A stretch of DNA of 64,000 bases from Alkalicoccus luteus (lineage in GTDB: Bacteria > Bacillota > Bacilli > Bacillales > Salisediminibacteriaceae), in the NCBI GenBank assembly GCA_052061695.1, contig JBPZEY010000007.1; one strand, given 5' to 3'. The translations under genes were made by a program, and so were the position numbers. Every line of letters begins with the position of its first letter. The stretch's first letter is position 1. This document shows, piece by piece, positions 15,950-24,457 of this stretch. The notes beneath the pieces are model-generated. The model saw only the letters and a list, made by a program, of their open reading frames with translations, was not told where the DNA came from and ran no database searches.

Positions 15950-16265
15950 GCTGGTAAGCTGCAAGGTGCTAAAAACCAGTCTGATTCTCATCACGATCGG
16001 ATAGTGCACCCCCTTTTTATCATGTAAAGTGAAAAAAATCACAAGTCGAAGCCATTACGTTTTTCATGAAAAAACTGAATGAGATAGTGTATAAATTGAG
16101 GTTGTTCTTTTAGTGTATAAGCTACTAATAGTCATGCAATTTACAAAGATTTTATCCGTTCAATCGATTTGCATGTTCATGCGTTTTATGCACTTTAAAA
16201 CGCGCTGAAATGACGTTTGTGTCACAAGTCAGTCACGACTCTGCTGACAATTTTCCGGATTTTGC

Positions 16266-16294
16266 TTGCACTTTTTGTAAGTCGGGAGTAAGAT
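16266..16294 (+). promoter_or_regulatory. sigma-A promoter of the siderophore importer
   Basis: TTGCAC (16266-16271) and TAAGAT (16289-16294) are separated by 17 bases. The Fur box starts 17 bases after the -10, over the transcription start. Confidence 0.6.
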
Positions 16295-16310
16295 AATCGA
16301 TGACTAGTCA

Positions 16311-16333
16311 TTGAGAATGAATCTCATTATCAA
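16311..16333 (+). promoter_or_regulatory. Fur box
   Basis: TTGAGAATGAATCTCATTATCAA contains a close match to the GATAATGATAATCATTATC-type Fur operator, with the inverted GAGAAT...ATTATC words. Position over the start site predicts repression by iron-loaded Fur. Confidence 0.8.
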
Positions 16334-16393
16334 AAGTGTGTTTTCCGCGGAAATGCATCAGGGCTGTTCAGGCAGCCTGTCAGGAGGAGCACC

Positions 16394-17347
16394 ATGAAAT
16401 TGCGTTATGTGATTCTGCTTCTGTGTGCCCTCTCCTTTGCAAGTTTGTTTATCGGCGTCAGTTCCCTGTCGCTTTTCGATCTTGGACAGATGACAGAGGA
16501 GCAGAAGCAGATTTTCTGGTCGAGCCGGTTCCCGAGGCTCGTAGCTATTGTAATGGCAGGAGCGGGCATGGCGATTGCCGGGCTCGTTATGCAGCAGCTG
16601 ACCCAGAACAAGTTCGTATCCCCAACGACGGCGGGCACGATGGACGCGGCCCGTCTAGGTATTCTTGTGTCGATGATCGGCTTTGCAGGGGCCTCGTCGC
16701 TCGTCCGTATTTCTGTTGCCGTATCGTTTGCAGTCGCAGGCACCTTTATTTTCATGTTTATTTTGGAGCGGGTCAAAGTAAAGGATAAAATTTTCATTCC
16801 GCTCGTCGGTCTTATGTTCGGAAATATTCTCGGCTCGATTACGACATTTTTTGCTTATCGCTATGACCTCATTCAAAACATGTCCGCGTGGCTGCAGGGA
16901 AATTTCGCCACAGTGATCAGCGGGCAGTATGAGCTGCTCTGGCTTGTGATTCCAATTGTCGCGTTTACATATCTGTACGCAGACCGCATCACCGTTGCCG
17001 GCATGGGAGAATCCTTTGCTAAAAATGTCGGTCTCTCGTACCGGACCGTCGTCAATCTCGGCCTCGTGCTGACGGCAGTGATGACTTCCCTGATTGTTTT
17101 GACAGTCGGTATGATTCCCTTTCTTGGCCTGATCGTACCGAACATCGTCTCGATTTTCCGGGGAGACCATATGCGCAAAAACCTGCCGTATACGGCACTG
17201 TTTGGAGCTGTTTTTGTTCTCATCTGTGATTTGTTCGGAAGAACGATTATTTATCCGTATGAGATTCCGATCGGACTGACCGTCGGCGTGATCGGCAGCG
17301 GGCTCTTCCTTTATCTTCTTTTAAGGAGGCACCGCTATGGACTCTAA
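16394..17347 (+). CDS. yclN: siderophore ABC importer permease 1 (YclN-like)
   Basis: This 317-residue FecCD-family permease with about nine membrane helices forms half of the transmembrane channel. Typical features are the long hydrophobic helices, SRFPRLVAIVMAGAGMAIAG near residue 35 and GMIPFLGLIVPNIV near residue 240, which is the region contacting the ATPase. With its partners it matches the B. subtilis YclNOPQ petrobactin importer in gene order and size. ATG follows AGGAGG at a spacing of about seven bases. It overlaps the next permease by 11 bases. Confidence 0.85.
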   Translation: MKLRYVILLLCALSFASLFIGVSSLSLFDLGQMTEEQKQIFWSSRFPRLVAIVMAGAGMAIAGLVMQQLTQNKFVSPTTAGTMDAARLGILVSMIGFAGASSLVRISVAVSFAVAGTFIFMFILERVKVKDKIFIPLVGLMFGNILGSITTFFAYRYDLIQNMSAWLQGNFATVISGQYELLWLVIPIVAFTYLYADRITVAGMGESFAKNVGLSYRTVVNLGLVLTAVMTSLIVLTVGMIPFLGLIVPNIVSIFRGDHMRKNLPYTALFGAVFVLICDLFGRTIIYPYEIPIGLTVGVIGSGLFLYLLLRRHRYGL

Positions 17348-18284
17348 GTGGAAATTAATGCTGATAGCGAGCCTGGTAGCGGTTCTCTCTCTCCTCTTCC
17401 TGACGATCGGCGCGGACGGAAACTGGGAATATGTGCTGCCGAGAAGGGGACGAATGCTCGCTGCATTCGCATTGACCGGTGCCGCAATCGCCTATTCAAC
17501 GATCGTGTTTCAGACGATCACGGGCAACCGGATTTTGACTCCGAACATTATCGGACTGGATTCGCTGTACCTGCTGATTCAAACGTTTATTATTTTCGTG
17601 TTCGGCTCGCTCAGCTACATTATGGTGCAGGGGAACATCAACTTTCTGCTCTCAACTGCGGCGATGATCGGTTTTTCGTTTCTGTTTTACAAGCTGCTCT
17701 TTCAAGGAGAGAAGCGTCAACTCTACTTCCTGCTGCTCGTCGGCTTTGTGCTCGGTACGTTTTTCTCCAGTCTCTCGACGTTTATGCAGGTGCTGATGGA
17801 TCCAAACGAATTTCAAAACGTTCAAAACCGTATGTTTGCTAGTTTTCAGCGAGTGCAGACGGATCTGCTTCTGCTTACCGGAGCTGCATTTGCTGGTCTG
17901 GCGTTCATTGGCTGGCGCTGGCGTGATTATCTCGACGTACTCGCGCTCGGCAAGGATCACGCGGTTAATTTAGGCGTAGCCTATGATCGGATCGTACGGA
18001 AGCTTCTCATTCTCGTCGCCGCACTCATTTCCATCGCAACAGCGCTTGTCGGGCCAATTATGTTTCTCGGGCTGCTTGTCGCAAACGTCACCTATGAAAT
18101 GATGCGTACGCATGAACACCGGTGGCTGCTGCCGGCCGGTATGCTCACGGGAATGGGAGCGCTGATTCTCGGACAAATCGTCGTAGAGCACGTCTTTACG
18201 TTCTCCACGACGCTCAGCGTCATTATCAACTTTATCGGCGGAGTTTACTTTCTCTGGCTGATCCTAAAGGAGAGGAAAACATGA
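17337..18284 (+). CDS. yclO: siderophore ABC importer permease 2 (YclO-like)
   Basis: This 315-residue second FecCD permease is related to its neighbour and expected to pair with it. ILTPNIIGLDSLYLLIQ and VGPIMFLGLLVANVTYE are the matching family segments. ATG lies inside the end of the previous gene, after AAGGAGG. The stop overlaps the ATPase start as ATGA, so the three genes are translationally coupled. Confidence 0.85.
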   Translation: MDSKWKLMLIASLVAVLSLLFLTIGADGNWEYVLPRRGRMLAAFALTGAAIAYSTIVFQTITGNRILTPNIIGLDSLYLLIQTFIIFVFGSLSYIMVQGNINFLLSTAAMIGFSFLFYKLLFQGEKRQLYFLLLVGFVLGTFFSSLSTFMQVLMDPNEFQNVQNRMFASFQRVQTDLLLLTGAAFAGLAFIGWRWRDYLDVLALGKDHAVNLGVAYDRIVRKLLILVAALISIATALVGPIMFLGLLVANVTYEMMRTHEHRWLLPAGMLTGMGALILGQIVVEHVFTFSTTLSVIINFIGGVYFLWLILKERKT

Positions 18285-19039
18285 TCGCAGCGGAGTCACT
18301 CATAAAACAGTACGGAGATACACCGGTTGTCGACAACGTGACGGCATCGATTCAGACAGGAACGATGACAACCTTTATCGGGCCGAACGGCGCGGGGAAA
18401 AGTACGCTTCTCTCGATGGTCAGCAGACTGCTGAAACGAGACGGCGGCTCTGTCTCGATTGACGGCATGCCGATGGAGGCTTTTGCAGAAAACGAGCTGG
18501 CACAAAAGATGTCGATTTTAAAGCAGACGAACGAGATGAATGTGCGCTTGTCTGTCCAGGATCTTGTCTCCTTTGGCCGCTTTCCCTATTCGAAGGGGAG
18601 GCTGAATGAGAAGGACCGAAAAGTTGTCTCAGATTCGATCGCGTTTACCGAGCTGGAGGACATGAAGGATAAATACTTGGACCAGCTGAGCGGCGGACAG
18701 CGGCAGCGGGCTTTTATCGCCATGATTCTCGCGCAGGATACGGATTATATTTTACTGGACGAGCCGTTAAACAATTTGGATATGCGGCATTCTGTGCAGG
18801 TGATGAAAGTACTGCGCTCGCTCGTGGATGAGCTGGGTAAGACAGTGGTGCTTGTCGTGCACGATATTAACTTCGCTTCCTGCTATTCTGACTACATTGT
18901 GGCAATGAAGGAAGGCCGCGTGGTAAAGGAAGGCCGCACGTGGGAAGTGATTCACCCGGAGCACTTGAAACGCATTTACGACATGGATTTTCAAGTGCAG
19001 GAAATAAACAATCAGAAAATATGCGTCTACTTTTCATAA
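18281..19039 (+). CDS. yclP: siderophore ABC importer ATPase (YclP-like)
   Basis: This 252-residue ATP-binding subunit has Walker A GPNGAGKS, signature LSGGQRQRAFIAMIL, Walker B YILLDEPLNNLD and the switch His in VVHDINFA. It is of the FepC/FhuC type and powers uptake of the ferric siderophore. ATG at 18281 has AAGGAGAGG upstream and overlaps the permease stop. The longer reading frame upstream is only an out-of-frame extension within the permease gene. Confidence 0.9.
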   Translation: MIAAESLIKQYGDTPVVDNVTASIQTGTMTTFIGPNGAGKSTLLSMVSRLLKRDGGSVSIDGMPMEAFAENELAQKMSILKQTNEMNVRLSVQDLVSFGRFPYSKGRLNEKDRKVVSDSIAFTELEDMKDKYLDQLSGGQRQRAFIAMILAQDTDYILLDEPLNNLDMRHSVQVMKVLRSLVDELGKTVVLVVHDINFASCYSDYIVAMKEGRVVKEGRTWEVIHPEHLKRIYDMDFQVQEINNQKICVYFS

Positions 19040-19059
19040 TATAATTGGAGGAATAGATC

Positions 19060-20040
19060 ATGAAAAAACGAACAACCGCCTCTCTTTTTGCCGGAGCACT
19101 GCTGCTCGCAGCCTGCACAGGAGAAGGAGACGCAAATCAGACGGACAATGCAGAAGCGGCGGGAGACAACGGCCAGGACGAAGTGAACGCCGATGATGAA
19201 GCAAAAAGCATCACCGTAACCCATGAGCTCGGCGAAACAGAAGTACCGGTCAATCCGGAAAGCGTCGTCGTGTTTGATTTCGGCGTGCTGGATACGATGG
19301 ACGTACTCGGCGAGGAGCCGATTGCTCTGCCCCAAGGAAACGTTCCGTCTTACCTGTCGGACTATGAAAGCGATGCATACGAAAATGCCGGAACGCTGTT
19401 TGAGCCGGACTTCGAAGCGATTTATGCGATGGAGCCGGACCTGATTTTAATCGGCGGACGCACGGCAGAAGCGTACGATGAACTCAGTGAGATTGCACCG
19501 ACCGTGATGATGGGCGTCGATCAGGAAAACTACATCGAATCGTTTGAAGACCAAGTAACGCTTCTCGGCGACATTTTTGCGAAGGAGGACGAAGCAGCTT
19601 CAGCGCTTGCGGATGTGCAGGAGCAGCTTGAGGAGCTGCAGCAGACTGACTTTGATGGGAACGGCCTGATGGTGATGACGAGCGAGGGATCACTCAGCGC
19701 CTACGGTCCGGGATCCCGTTTCGGTCTTCTGCATAACGAGTTTGAGATTGCACCAGCGGATGAAGGAATTGATGATGCCAGCCACGGGCAGAACGTCTCG
19801 TTTGAATATGTGCTGGAAACAAACCCAGATGTCCTGTTTGTACTCGACCGCGGCTCCGTCGTTGGCGGTGAAGAGGAAGACAGCGCAGATGAAGTGCTGA
19901 ATAACGATATCATTAACCAGACGCAGGCATCTGAAAATGACAGCATTGTCTACTTGAATACGGAGTACTGGTACATTTCCGCAGGCGGACTGACGTCAGT
20001 GAGCGGAATGATCGAAGAAGTGCAAAACGCAGTGGAATAA
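19060..20040 (+). CDS. yclQ: siderophore-binding lipoprotein (YclQ-like)
   Basis: This 326-residue extracellular binding protein is anchored by a lipobox (LLLAAC, Cys19). An acidic Asp/Glu/Asn linker covers about residues 20-48. The periplasmic-binding fold begins with VTHELGETEVPVNPESVVVFD and continues with a GGRTAEAYDELSEIAPTV segment. The start of this domain closely resembles the petrobactin-binding YclQ, so a catecholate-type siderophore is the likely ligand; that specificity is inferred. It lies 20 bases after the ATPase gene and ends the operon. Confidence 0.87.
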   Translation: MKKRTTASLFAGALLLAACTGEGDANQTDNAEAAGDNGQDEVNADDEAKSITVTHELGETEVPVNPESVVVFDFGVLDTMDVLGEEPIALPQGNVPSYLSDYESDAYENAGTLFEPDFEAIYAMEPDLILIGGRTAEAYDELSEIAPTVMMGVDQENYIESFEDQVTLLGDIFAKEDEAASALADVQEQLEELQQTDFDGNGLMVMTSEGSLSAYGPGSRFGLLHNEFEIAPADEGIDDASHGQNVSFEYVLETNPDVLFVLDRGSVVGGEEEDSADEVLNNDIINQTQASENDSIVYLNTEYWYISAGGLTSVSGMIEEVQNAVE

Positions 20041-20049
20041 TCGCAGCGG

Positions 20050-20080
20050 GGAGTCTCCAGTCTTGGAGGCTCCTTTTTTT
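20050..20080 (+). terminator. intrinsic terminator of the siderophore operon
   Basis: GGAGTCTCCA pairs with TTGGAGGCTCC, followed by seven T. Confidence 0.92.
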
Positions 20081-20211
20081 GCATTGTCACGGGGACGAGT
20101 CAATCGTTATTGAGAATATATCCGGAAAGCTTCCGGCAGCTCTCTAAATGAATTGGAGGAGGAAAGTTTTCACGGTGGCGGCTGATGTTATTAACCAGCG
20201 ACTCAAACATT

Positions 20212-20341
20212 TCATTCTCCACTCTCAACTTATTGACCTGAGGCTGAAACTTATTACGGTTATCAACTTTCGTTCTTGATAGCGAATAGTTTATCAAGCT
20301 CGCATGCGAAGTTTTCAATCTCGGCCGTAAAGTTATCATTT
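20212..20341. repeat. dispersed 130-bp intergenic repeat, copy A
   Basis: This segment aligns without gaps over 130 bases with 53334-53463, at roughly 70 percent identity by eye. Shared blocks include TCATTCTCC, CTCAACTTAT, TTATTACGGTTATCA and GATAGCGAA. Flanks upstream (from about 20150) are also loosely alike. Inside, AACTTAT/AAGTTATC words recur every 20-25 bases. The region 20081-20415 otherwise holds no gene. Confidence 0.7.
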
Positions 20342-20428
20342 CAACGCATCTCTCCGCGTGCAGCGGATTCGAATGCAATACGAAAACAGCCTCTGCCTGA
20401 TCAAGAAAAAATATCCAAATATAGTTTG

Positions 20429-20437
20429 TGCTATAAT
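20429..20437 (+). promoter_or_regulatory. extended -10 promoter of the amino-acid symporter
   Basis: TGCTATAAT is a consensus extended -10 element about 45 bases before the start codon. No good -35 is visible. Confidence 0.5.
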
Positions 20438-20483
20438 AACCGAGGGAAAATATAGATAACCTACTAGATGAGGAGGAAACATC

Positions 20484-21926
20484 ATGGAACAATGGTTTTC
20501 CGCTGACACGTGGCTCGGGGATATTCTTGGCTTTTTCGAGGGTATTATTTGGGGCTATGTGTTAATTTATGTGCTTCTCGGCCTCGGGCTGTACTTAACG
20601 ATCCGCACGAACTTTGTGCAGTTCCGCATGCTTCCGACAATGGTGCGCGAGCTGTTTAAAGGCACAGATCGGACGGCATTTAAAGAAAAAAAGGGGACGA
20701 CGCCGTTTCAGGCCTTCGCTATCAGCACAGCGGCCCGGGTAGGAACAGGCAACCTTGCCGGTGTGGCGATCGCGATTTCACTCGGCGGCCCAGGTGCAAT
20801 TTTTTGGATGTGGATCGTAGCACTCATCGGTGCAGCAACGGGCTTCATCGAAAGCACGCTGGCTCAAATTTATAAAGTAAAGGACAAGGACGGCTTCCGC
20901 GGCGGACCTGCCTACTACATGCAGCGAGGTCTCGGCTCCCGCATGATGGGGATTATTTTTGCCGTTCTGATGATTCTCTGCTTTGGACTAATTTTCAATG
21001 GCGTGCAGACAAACACGATTTCAGACGCCTTCGCTGGATCCTTCAACGTCGACCCGCTTATCGTTGGAATTGTGATCTCGGCTGCAATGGCCTTTATTAT
21101 CTTTGGCGGAGTGCGCCGAATCGCCGTCCTTGCTGAGGTCATCGTACCGGTTTTCGCGGTTACATACGTGCTCGCGGCGCTTGTCATCATGATCATTAAT
21201 TTTGACCAGGTGCCTGGAGTATTTGCCCTGATTTTCCAGAACGCCTTCGGTATCCAGGAGGTTGTCGGCGGGGGACTTGGCGCTGTGATTATGAATGGTA
21301 TTCAGCGTGGCCTCTTCTCCAACGAGGCTGGTATGGGTAGTGCACCGAACGCCGCTGCTACCGTTTACGTGAATCACCCAGTCAAGCAGGGGCTGGTCCA
21401 GTCTCTCGGAGTTCTGGTTGATACGATCATTATCTGCAGCGCGACCGCCTTTATTATCCTCCTTACAGATGTATATACTGTCGGGGATATTGAAGGGATT
21501 CAGCTTACGCAGATGGCGCTTGCGGAACATGTCGGTGAAGGGGCCGGTATCTTTGTGGCCATTGCGGTGTTCTTCTTTGCCTTCAGCTCCCTGCTCGGCA
21601 ACTATTATTACGGCCAGGTGAACGTGGAATTTATCTCAGAAAAGCCGTGGGCGCTGCTTGCCTTCCGCCTTGCTTTTCTGGCGATGATTATTGTCGGAGC
21701 GACAGCCGATCTCGAGCTGATCTGGCTCATGGCTGACGTCTTTATGGGCTCTATGGCGCTCGTCAACCTGATCGCAGTGGCGCTGCTTTCCGGCATTGCT
21801 GTCAAAGCACTCCGTCACTTCAACAATCAGTCACGGCGCGGACTTGATCCTACCTTCTATGCGGACAGCATTAAAGGATTGAAAAACGTAGAAAGCTGGG
21901 ATAAGAAGTCGGATAGCCGCAAGTAA
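20484..21926 (+). CDS. sodium:alanine/glycine symporter (AGCS family)
   Basis: This 480-residue membrane protein with about 11 helices imports Ala or Gly with Na+. The family signature is clear: ARVGTGNLAGVAIAISLGGP near residue 90 and the later GLFSNEAGMGSAPNAAA, which lies in the substrate/ion pathway. It is close to B. subtilis AlsT in type. ATG follows GAGGAGG. It is a single gene between its own promoter and terminator. Sodium coupling suits a salt-adapted organism. Confidence 0.93.
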   Translation: MEQWFSADTWLGDILGFFEGIIWGYVLIYVLLGLGLYLTIRTNFVQFRMLPTMVRELFKGTDRTAFKEKKGTTPFQAFAISTAARVGTGNLAGVAIAISLGGPGAIFWMWIVALIGAATGFIESTLAQIYKVKDKDGFRGGPAYYMQRGLGSRMMGIIFAVLMILCFGLIFNGVQTNTISDAFAGSFNVDPLIVGIVISAAMAFIIFGGVRRIAVLAEVIVPVFAVTYVLAALVIMIINFDQVPGVFALIFQNAFGIQEVVGGGLGAVIMNGIQRGLFSNEAGMGSAPNAAATVYVNHPVKQGLVQSLGVLVDTIIICSATAFIILLTDVYTVGDIEGIQLTQMALAEHVGEGAGIFVAIAVFFFAFSSLLGNYYYGQVNVEFISEKPWALLAFRLAFLAMIIVGATADLELIWLMADVFMGSMALVNLIAVALLSGIAVKALRHFNNQSRRGLDPTFYADSIKGLKNVESWDKKSDSRK

Positions 21927-21938
21927 CAATATAATGAA

Positions 21939-21968
21939 GGCCGGTTCCTGCGGGAGCCGGTCTTTTTT
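21939..21968 (+). terminator. intrinsic terminator
   Basis: CCGGTTCC pairs with GGGAGCCGG, followed by TCTTTTTT. It ends the symporter gene. Confidence 0.88.
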
Positions 21969-22027
21969 CAGGCGCCGGTTTTAAAAGCCTGTACGCGGGA
22001 ATACGTTCAGCGAGGAGGGTGACAATC

Positions 22028-22486
22028 ATGACAAAAAGCACGTCGTTTCTAAAAAAATATTTCCTTTCCCACCGGGAAGTAACGAAAGAACTCACAGAAA
22101 AAATCAGTTCAGAGGATTACGCGTATAAGCCGACGGACACATCCATGACGGCACAGGAGCTCGTCACACACATGCTGACGTCATTTCATCAGTTTGCATG
22201 CATTGCTGCAGGTGACGAGCCGGAGAAGCTGCACGAGGATACCGAAAAGGCGACACTGCAAGAGCTTGCAGAGCGCTATACCAATGCCTCTGTGAAAAAA
22301 ATCGAATCGATCAGCGAGGAGCGGCTGGAAGAAACAATTGATCTTTCCGATACGTTCGGCATGAAAGTGCCGGCGTGGCGCCTGATTGAAATCGGCATCG
22401 ATCACGAAATCAACCATAAGGGTAATTTGTTCGTATACGTCCGAAGTCTCGGCTTTAATGAGCTGCCGATGTTCGTGAAAGCGTAA
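22028..22486 (+). CDS. DinB family protein
   Basis: This 152-residue four-helix-bundle protein of the DinB/YfiT type is cytoplasmic. The three metal-ligand His of the family are visible: one in THMLTSFHQF near residue 45 and two in the late DHEINHKG. Members often act as metal-dependent thiol transferases (bacillithiol or mycothiol), but the substrate here is unknown. ATG at 22028 follows CGAGGAGGGTG; a GTG three codons earlier overlaps that site. It is a single gene. Confidence 0.85.
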   Translation: MTKSTSFLKKYFLSHREVTKELTEKISSEDYAYKPTDTSMTAQELVTHMLTSFHQFACIAAGDEPEKLHEDTEKATLQELAERYTNASVKKIESISEERLEETIDLSDTFGMKVPAWRLIEIGIDHEINHKGNLFVYVRSLGFNELPMFVKA

Positions 22487-22503
22487 GCCTTTTATAACAA
22501 AGG

Positions 22504-22546
22504 AAGCACGGAACAGAAGGGAGGCTTCCCTTTGCTCCGTGCTTTT
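22504..22546 (+). terminator. intrinsic terminator
   Basis: AAGCACGGA pairs with TCCGTGCTT around an inner GAAGG-type hairpin. It lies between the convergent DinB and AEC genes. Confidence 0.65.
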
Positions 22547-22568
22547 ATGTGCTGAAGCAGCTGCTCTG

Positions 22569-23465
22569 CTACTGCAGAATCGCAAGCAGCACGGTAATCG
22601 TGATCACGCTCAGCAGCGTCGTAACCATTGTGACGCTTGATACATAGCGCGGCTGGTTATCAAACTGCACGCAGAACATAACGATGGTCGCAGCAGACGG
22701 CATAGCAGCAGAAACGATCAGTACCTTTGCCAGAAGAGGATCCATCGGCATCAGCATCGTCAATCCCCAGGCGATCAGCGGAGAAATCAACAGCCGGACT
22801 GTTGTACTGTAGGAGATAGACGGCCAGTCAAACTGACCGATTTGCATATTGGCAAGCTGCATGCCCAGAATAATCATCACAATCGGGATCGCTGCCGCCG
22901 CCACAATATCCACTGCCCCCATCAGATTATCCGGCATCGCAAGCGGAGTTGCCTGCATGACCACCGCAAGCAGCAGCGCATACGTGACCGGCATCGTCAA
23001 GATACTGCGGACAGCGTAACGTGAGCCGGCATAGCCTTTCGCGGCGTAATAAACGCCGAACACGTTCATAATAATCGACTGCAGCACCATAAAGGAGACT
23101 GCGTAAGCAAAGCCTTCCTGGCCGTAGGCAAATAAAATAATCGGCGCACCGTAATTACCGGCGTTCATAAACGCCGTCGATAAAATCCATCCGCTCTCTT
23201 TTTTCTCCGAACGCTTGGTTATCTTCGCTACAAGCTTGTTTAAAAGAATCAGCGAGAACAGCAGCGCGAAGGAAAACACAACCATATACACATACTGCCG
23301 GTCCAGCTCGGCTTCATAAAATGTTTGAAAAACTAGCGCCGGCGTTGCTACATACAGTGCGACGACCGAAACTGGCTTAATATCGACCTTTTTCCATTTT
23401 TGTATGGCAAAGCCCGCTGCAAAAATAAGCAGCACAGGCAGAACCACCTGAATAAAAATTGTCAT
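22569..23465 (-). CDS. AEC family transporter (auxin efflux carrier-like)
   Basis: This 298-residue integral membrane protein has about ten helices. The family layout is clear: an N-terminal helix-rich half, a conserved AFMNAGNYGAPIILFAYG segment near residue 100, and a C-terminal half with PSAATIVMFCVQF. AEC carriers in bacteria export or import organic acids such as malate, but the substrate cannot be read from the sequence. ATG follows AAGGG. It is monocistronic and divergent from the next gene. Confidence 0.88.
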   Translation of the reverse strand: MTIFIQVVLPVLLIFAAGFAIQKWKKVDIKPVSVVALYVATPALVFQTFYEAELDRQYVYMVVFSFALLFSLILLNKLVAKITKRSEKKESGWILSTAFMNAGNYGAPIILFAYGQEGFAYAVSFMVLQSIIMNVFGVYYAAKGYAGSRYAVRSILTMPVTYALLLAVVMQATPLAMPDNLMGAVDIVAAAAIPIVMIILGMQLANMQIGQFDWPSISYSTTVRLLISPLIAWGLTMLMPMDPLLAKVLIVSAAMPSAATIVMFCVQFDNQPRYVSSVTMVTTLLSVITITVLLAILQ

Positions 23466-23606
23466 GAACAGCCCTTCTTTCCACCATTTCCACTCTTTAG
23501 TTTACGCCTCCATGCCTGTCATTTCATCCGAATGAATACAATTTTGTGAATTTCCCGTAATATACGGTACACTGAAAAACAAACAATTGGAGCGGAGGGC
23601 CTGTTT

Positions 23607-24404
23607 ATGAAAGAGATCGTATCACTATCAAATGTGACCGTACAGCGCGGTGGCAATATACTCGTAAAGGATGTCTCCTGGCAGATTCAGCGCGGCGAGC
23701 ACTGGGGGCTCCTCGGTCGGAATGGCTGCGGCAAGACGACGCTGTTAAAAGTGCTGTCCGGTTCAATGTGGCCGAAAGCAGGAAGCGGGCCGGTTGATAT
23801 TCTCGGAAACCGCTACGGAAGGGCCTACATGCCGGACGTGAAAAAATCGATCGGCTGGGTCAGTCAGGCGCTTGAGCGGCAGTATCAAAACTACCCGCAT
23901 GCAGACGGTCTGGAAATCGTGCTCAGCGGCCTGCACGCCTCGATCGGTCTGTATGAGCCGGTCACGCAGCAGGAAATGGACCGCGCCTATCAGCTGCTGG
24001 AGCAATTTGGAGCTGGTCATCTGGCAGAAACACCGCAGCAGCACTTTTCGCAGGGCGAGCTGAAAAAAGTGCTGCTGGCGCGGGCCTGGATGGCGGAGCC
24101 GGCGCTGTTAATTCTGGATGAACCTTGCTCCGGGCTGGATCTTGCGGCACGGGAAGAGCTCCTCAGCCGGCTTGAGCAAAGCTTGCAGCAGGGAGGACCA
24201 ACGCTCATTTATGTCACGCACCATATGGAAGAGCTGATTGCACCGATCACGCATGCGGCGCTGATGAAAGATGGATCGTTTATCAGTCAGGGAGAGAAAG
24301 AAACGGTGCTGAATGAGAAGGAGGCGTCCGCTGCGTTTGACGTCCCGGTTTCGGTTTCATGGGAGCACGGCAGGCCGTGGGTGAAAGTGAAGCCATTACT
24401 ATAG
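23607..24404 (+). CDS. lone ABC transporter ATP-binding protein (YlmA-like)
   Basis: The protein has 265 residues with a single nucleotide-binding domain. Walker A is GRNGCGKT, Walker B is ALLILDEPCSGLD and the switch His is in VTHHMEEL. The signature loop reads FSQGELKKV instead of the usual LSGGQ, as in the YlmA/ModF-type group. No permease or binding protein lies nearby, so it may serve a distant transporter or act in a non-transport role. GTG or ATG choice is clear: ATG after GGAGCGGAGG. A strong terminator follows. Confidence 0.85.
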   Translation: MKEIVSLSNVTVQRGGNILVKDVSWQIQRGEHWGLLGRNGCGKTTLLKVLSGSMWPKAGSGPVDILGNRYGRAYMPDVKKSIGWVSQALERQYQNYPHADGLEIVLSGLHASIGLYEPVTQQEMDRAYQLLEQFGAGHLAETPQQHFSQGELKKVLLARAWMAEPALLILDEPCSGLDLAAREELLSRLEQSLQQGGPTLIYVTHHMEELIAPITHAALMKDGSFISQGEKETVLNEKEASAAFDVPVSVSWEHGRPWVKVKPLL

Positions 24405-24405
24405 T

Positions 24406-24450
24406 AGAAACAGGACTGTTCCCATGCTGGAAACAGTCCTGTTTCTCTAA
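24406..24450. terminator. bidirectional intrinsic terminator
   Basis: AGAAACAGGACTGTT pairs perfectly with AACAGTCCTGTTTCT. It separates the ABC ATPase gene from the convergent succinate-semialdehyde dehydrogenase gene. Confidence 0.88.
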
Positions 24451-24457
24451 ACATATC

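Noticed and set aside
20100..20492. 130-aa minus-strand ORF over the dispersed repeat
   Set aside because: The translation is made of repeat-derived NKF/VNKL words, and it overlaps the symporter promoter and start. Such ORFs in AAGTTATC-type repeats are spurious.
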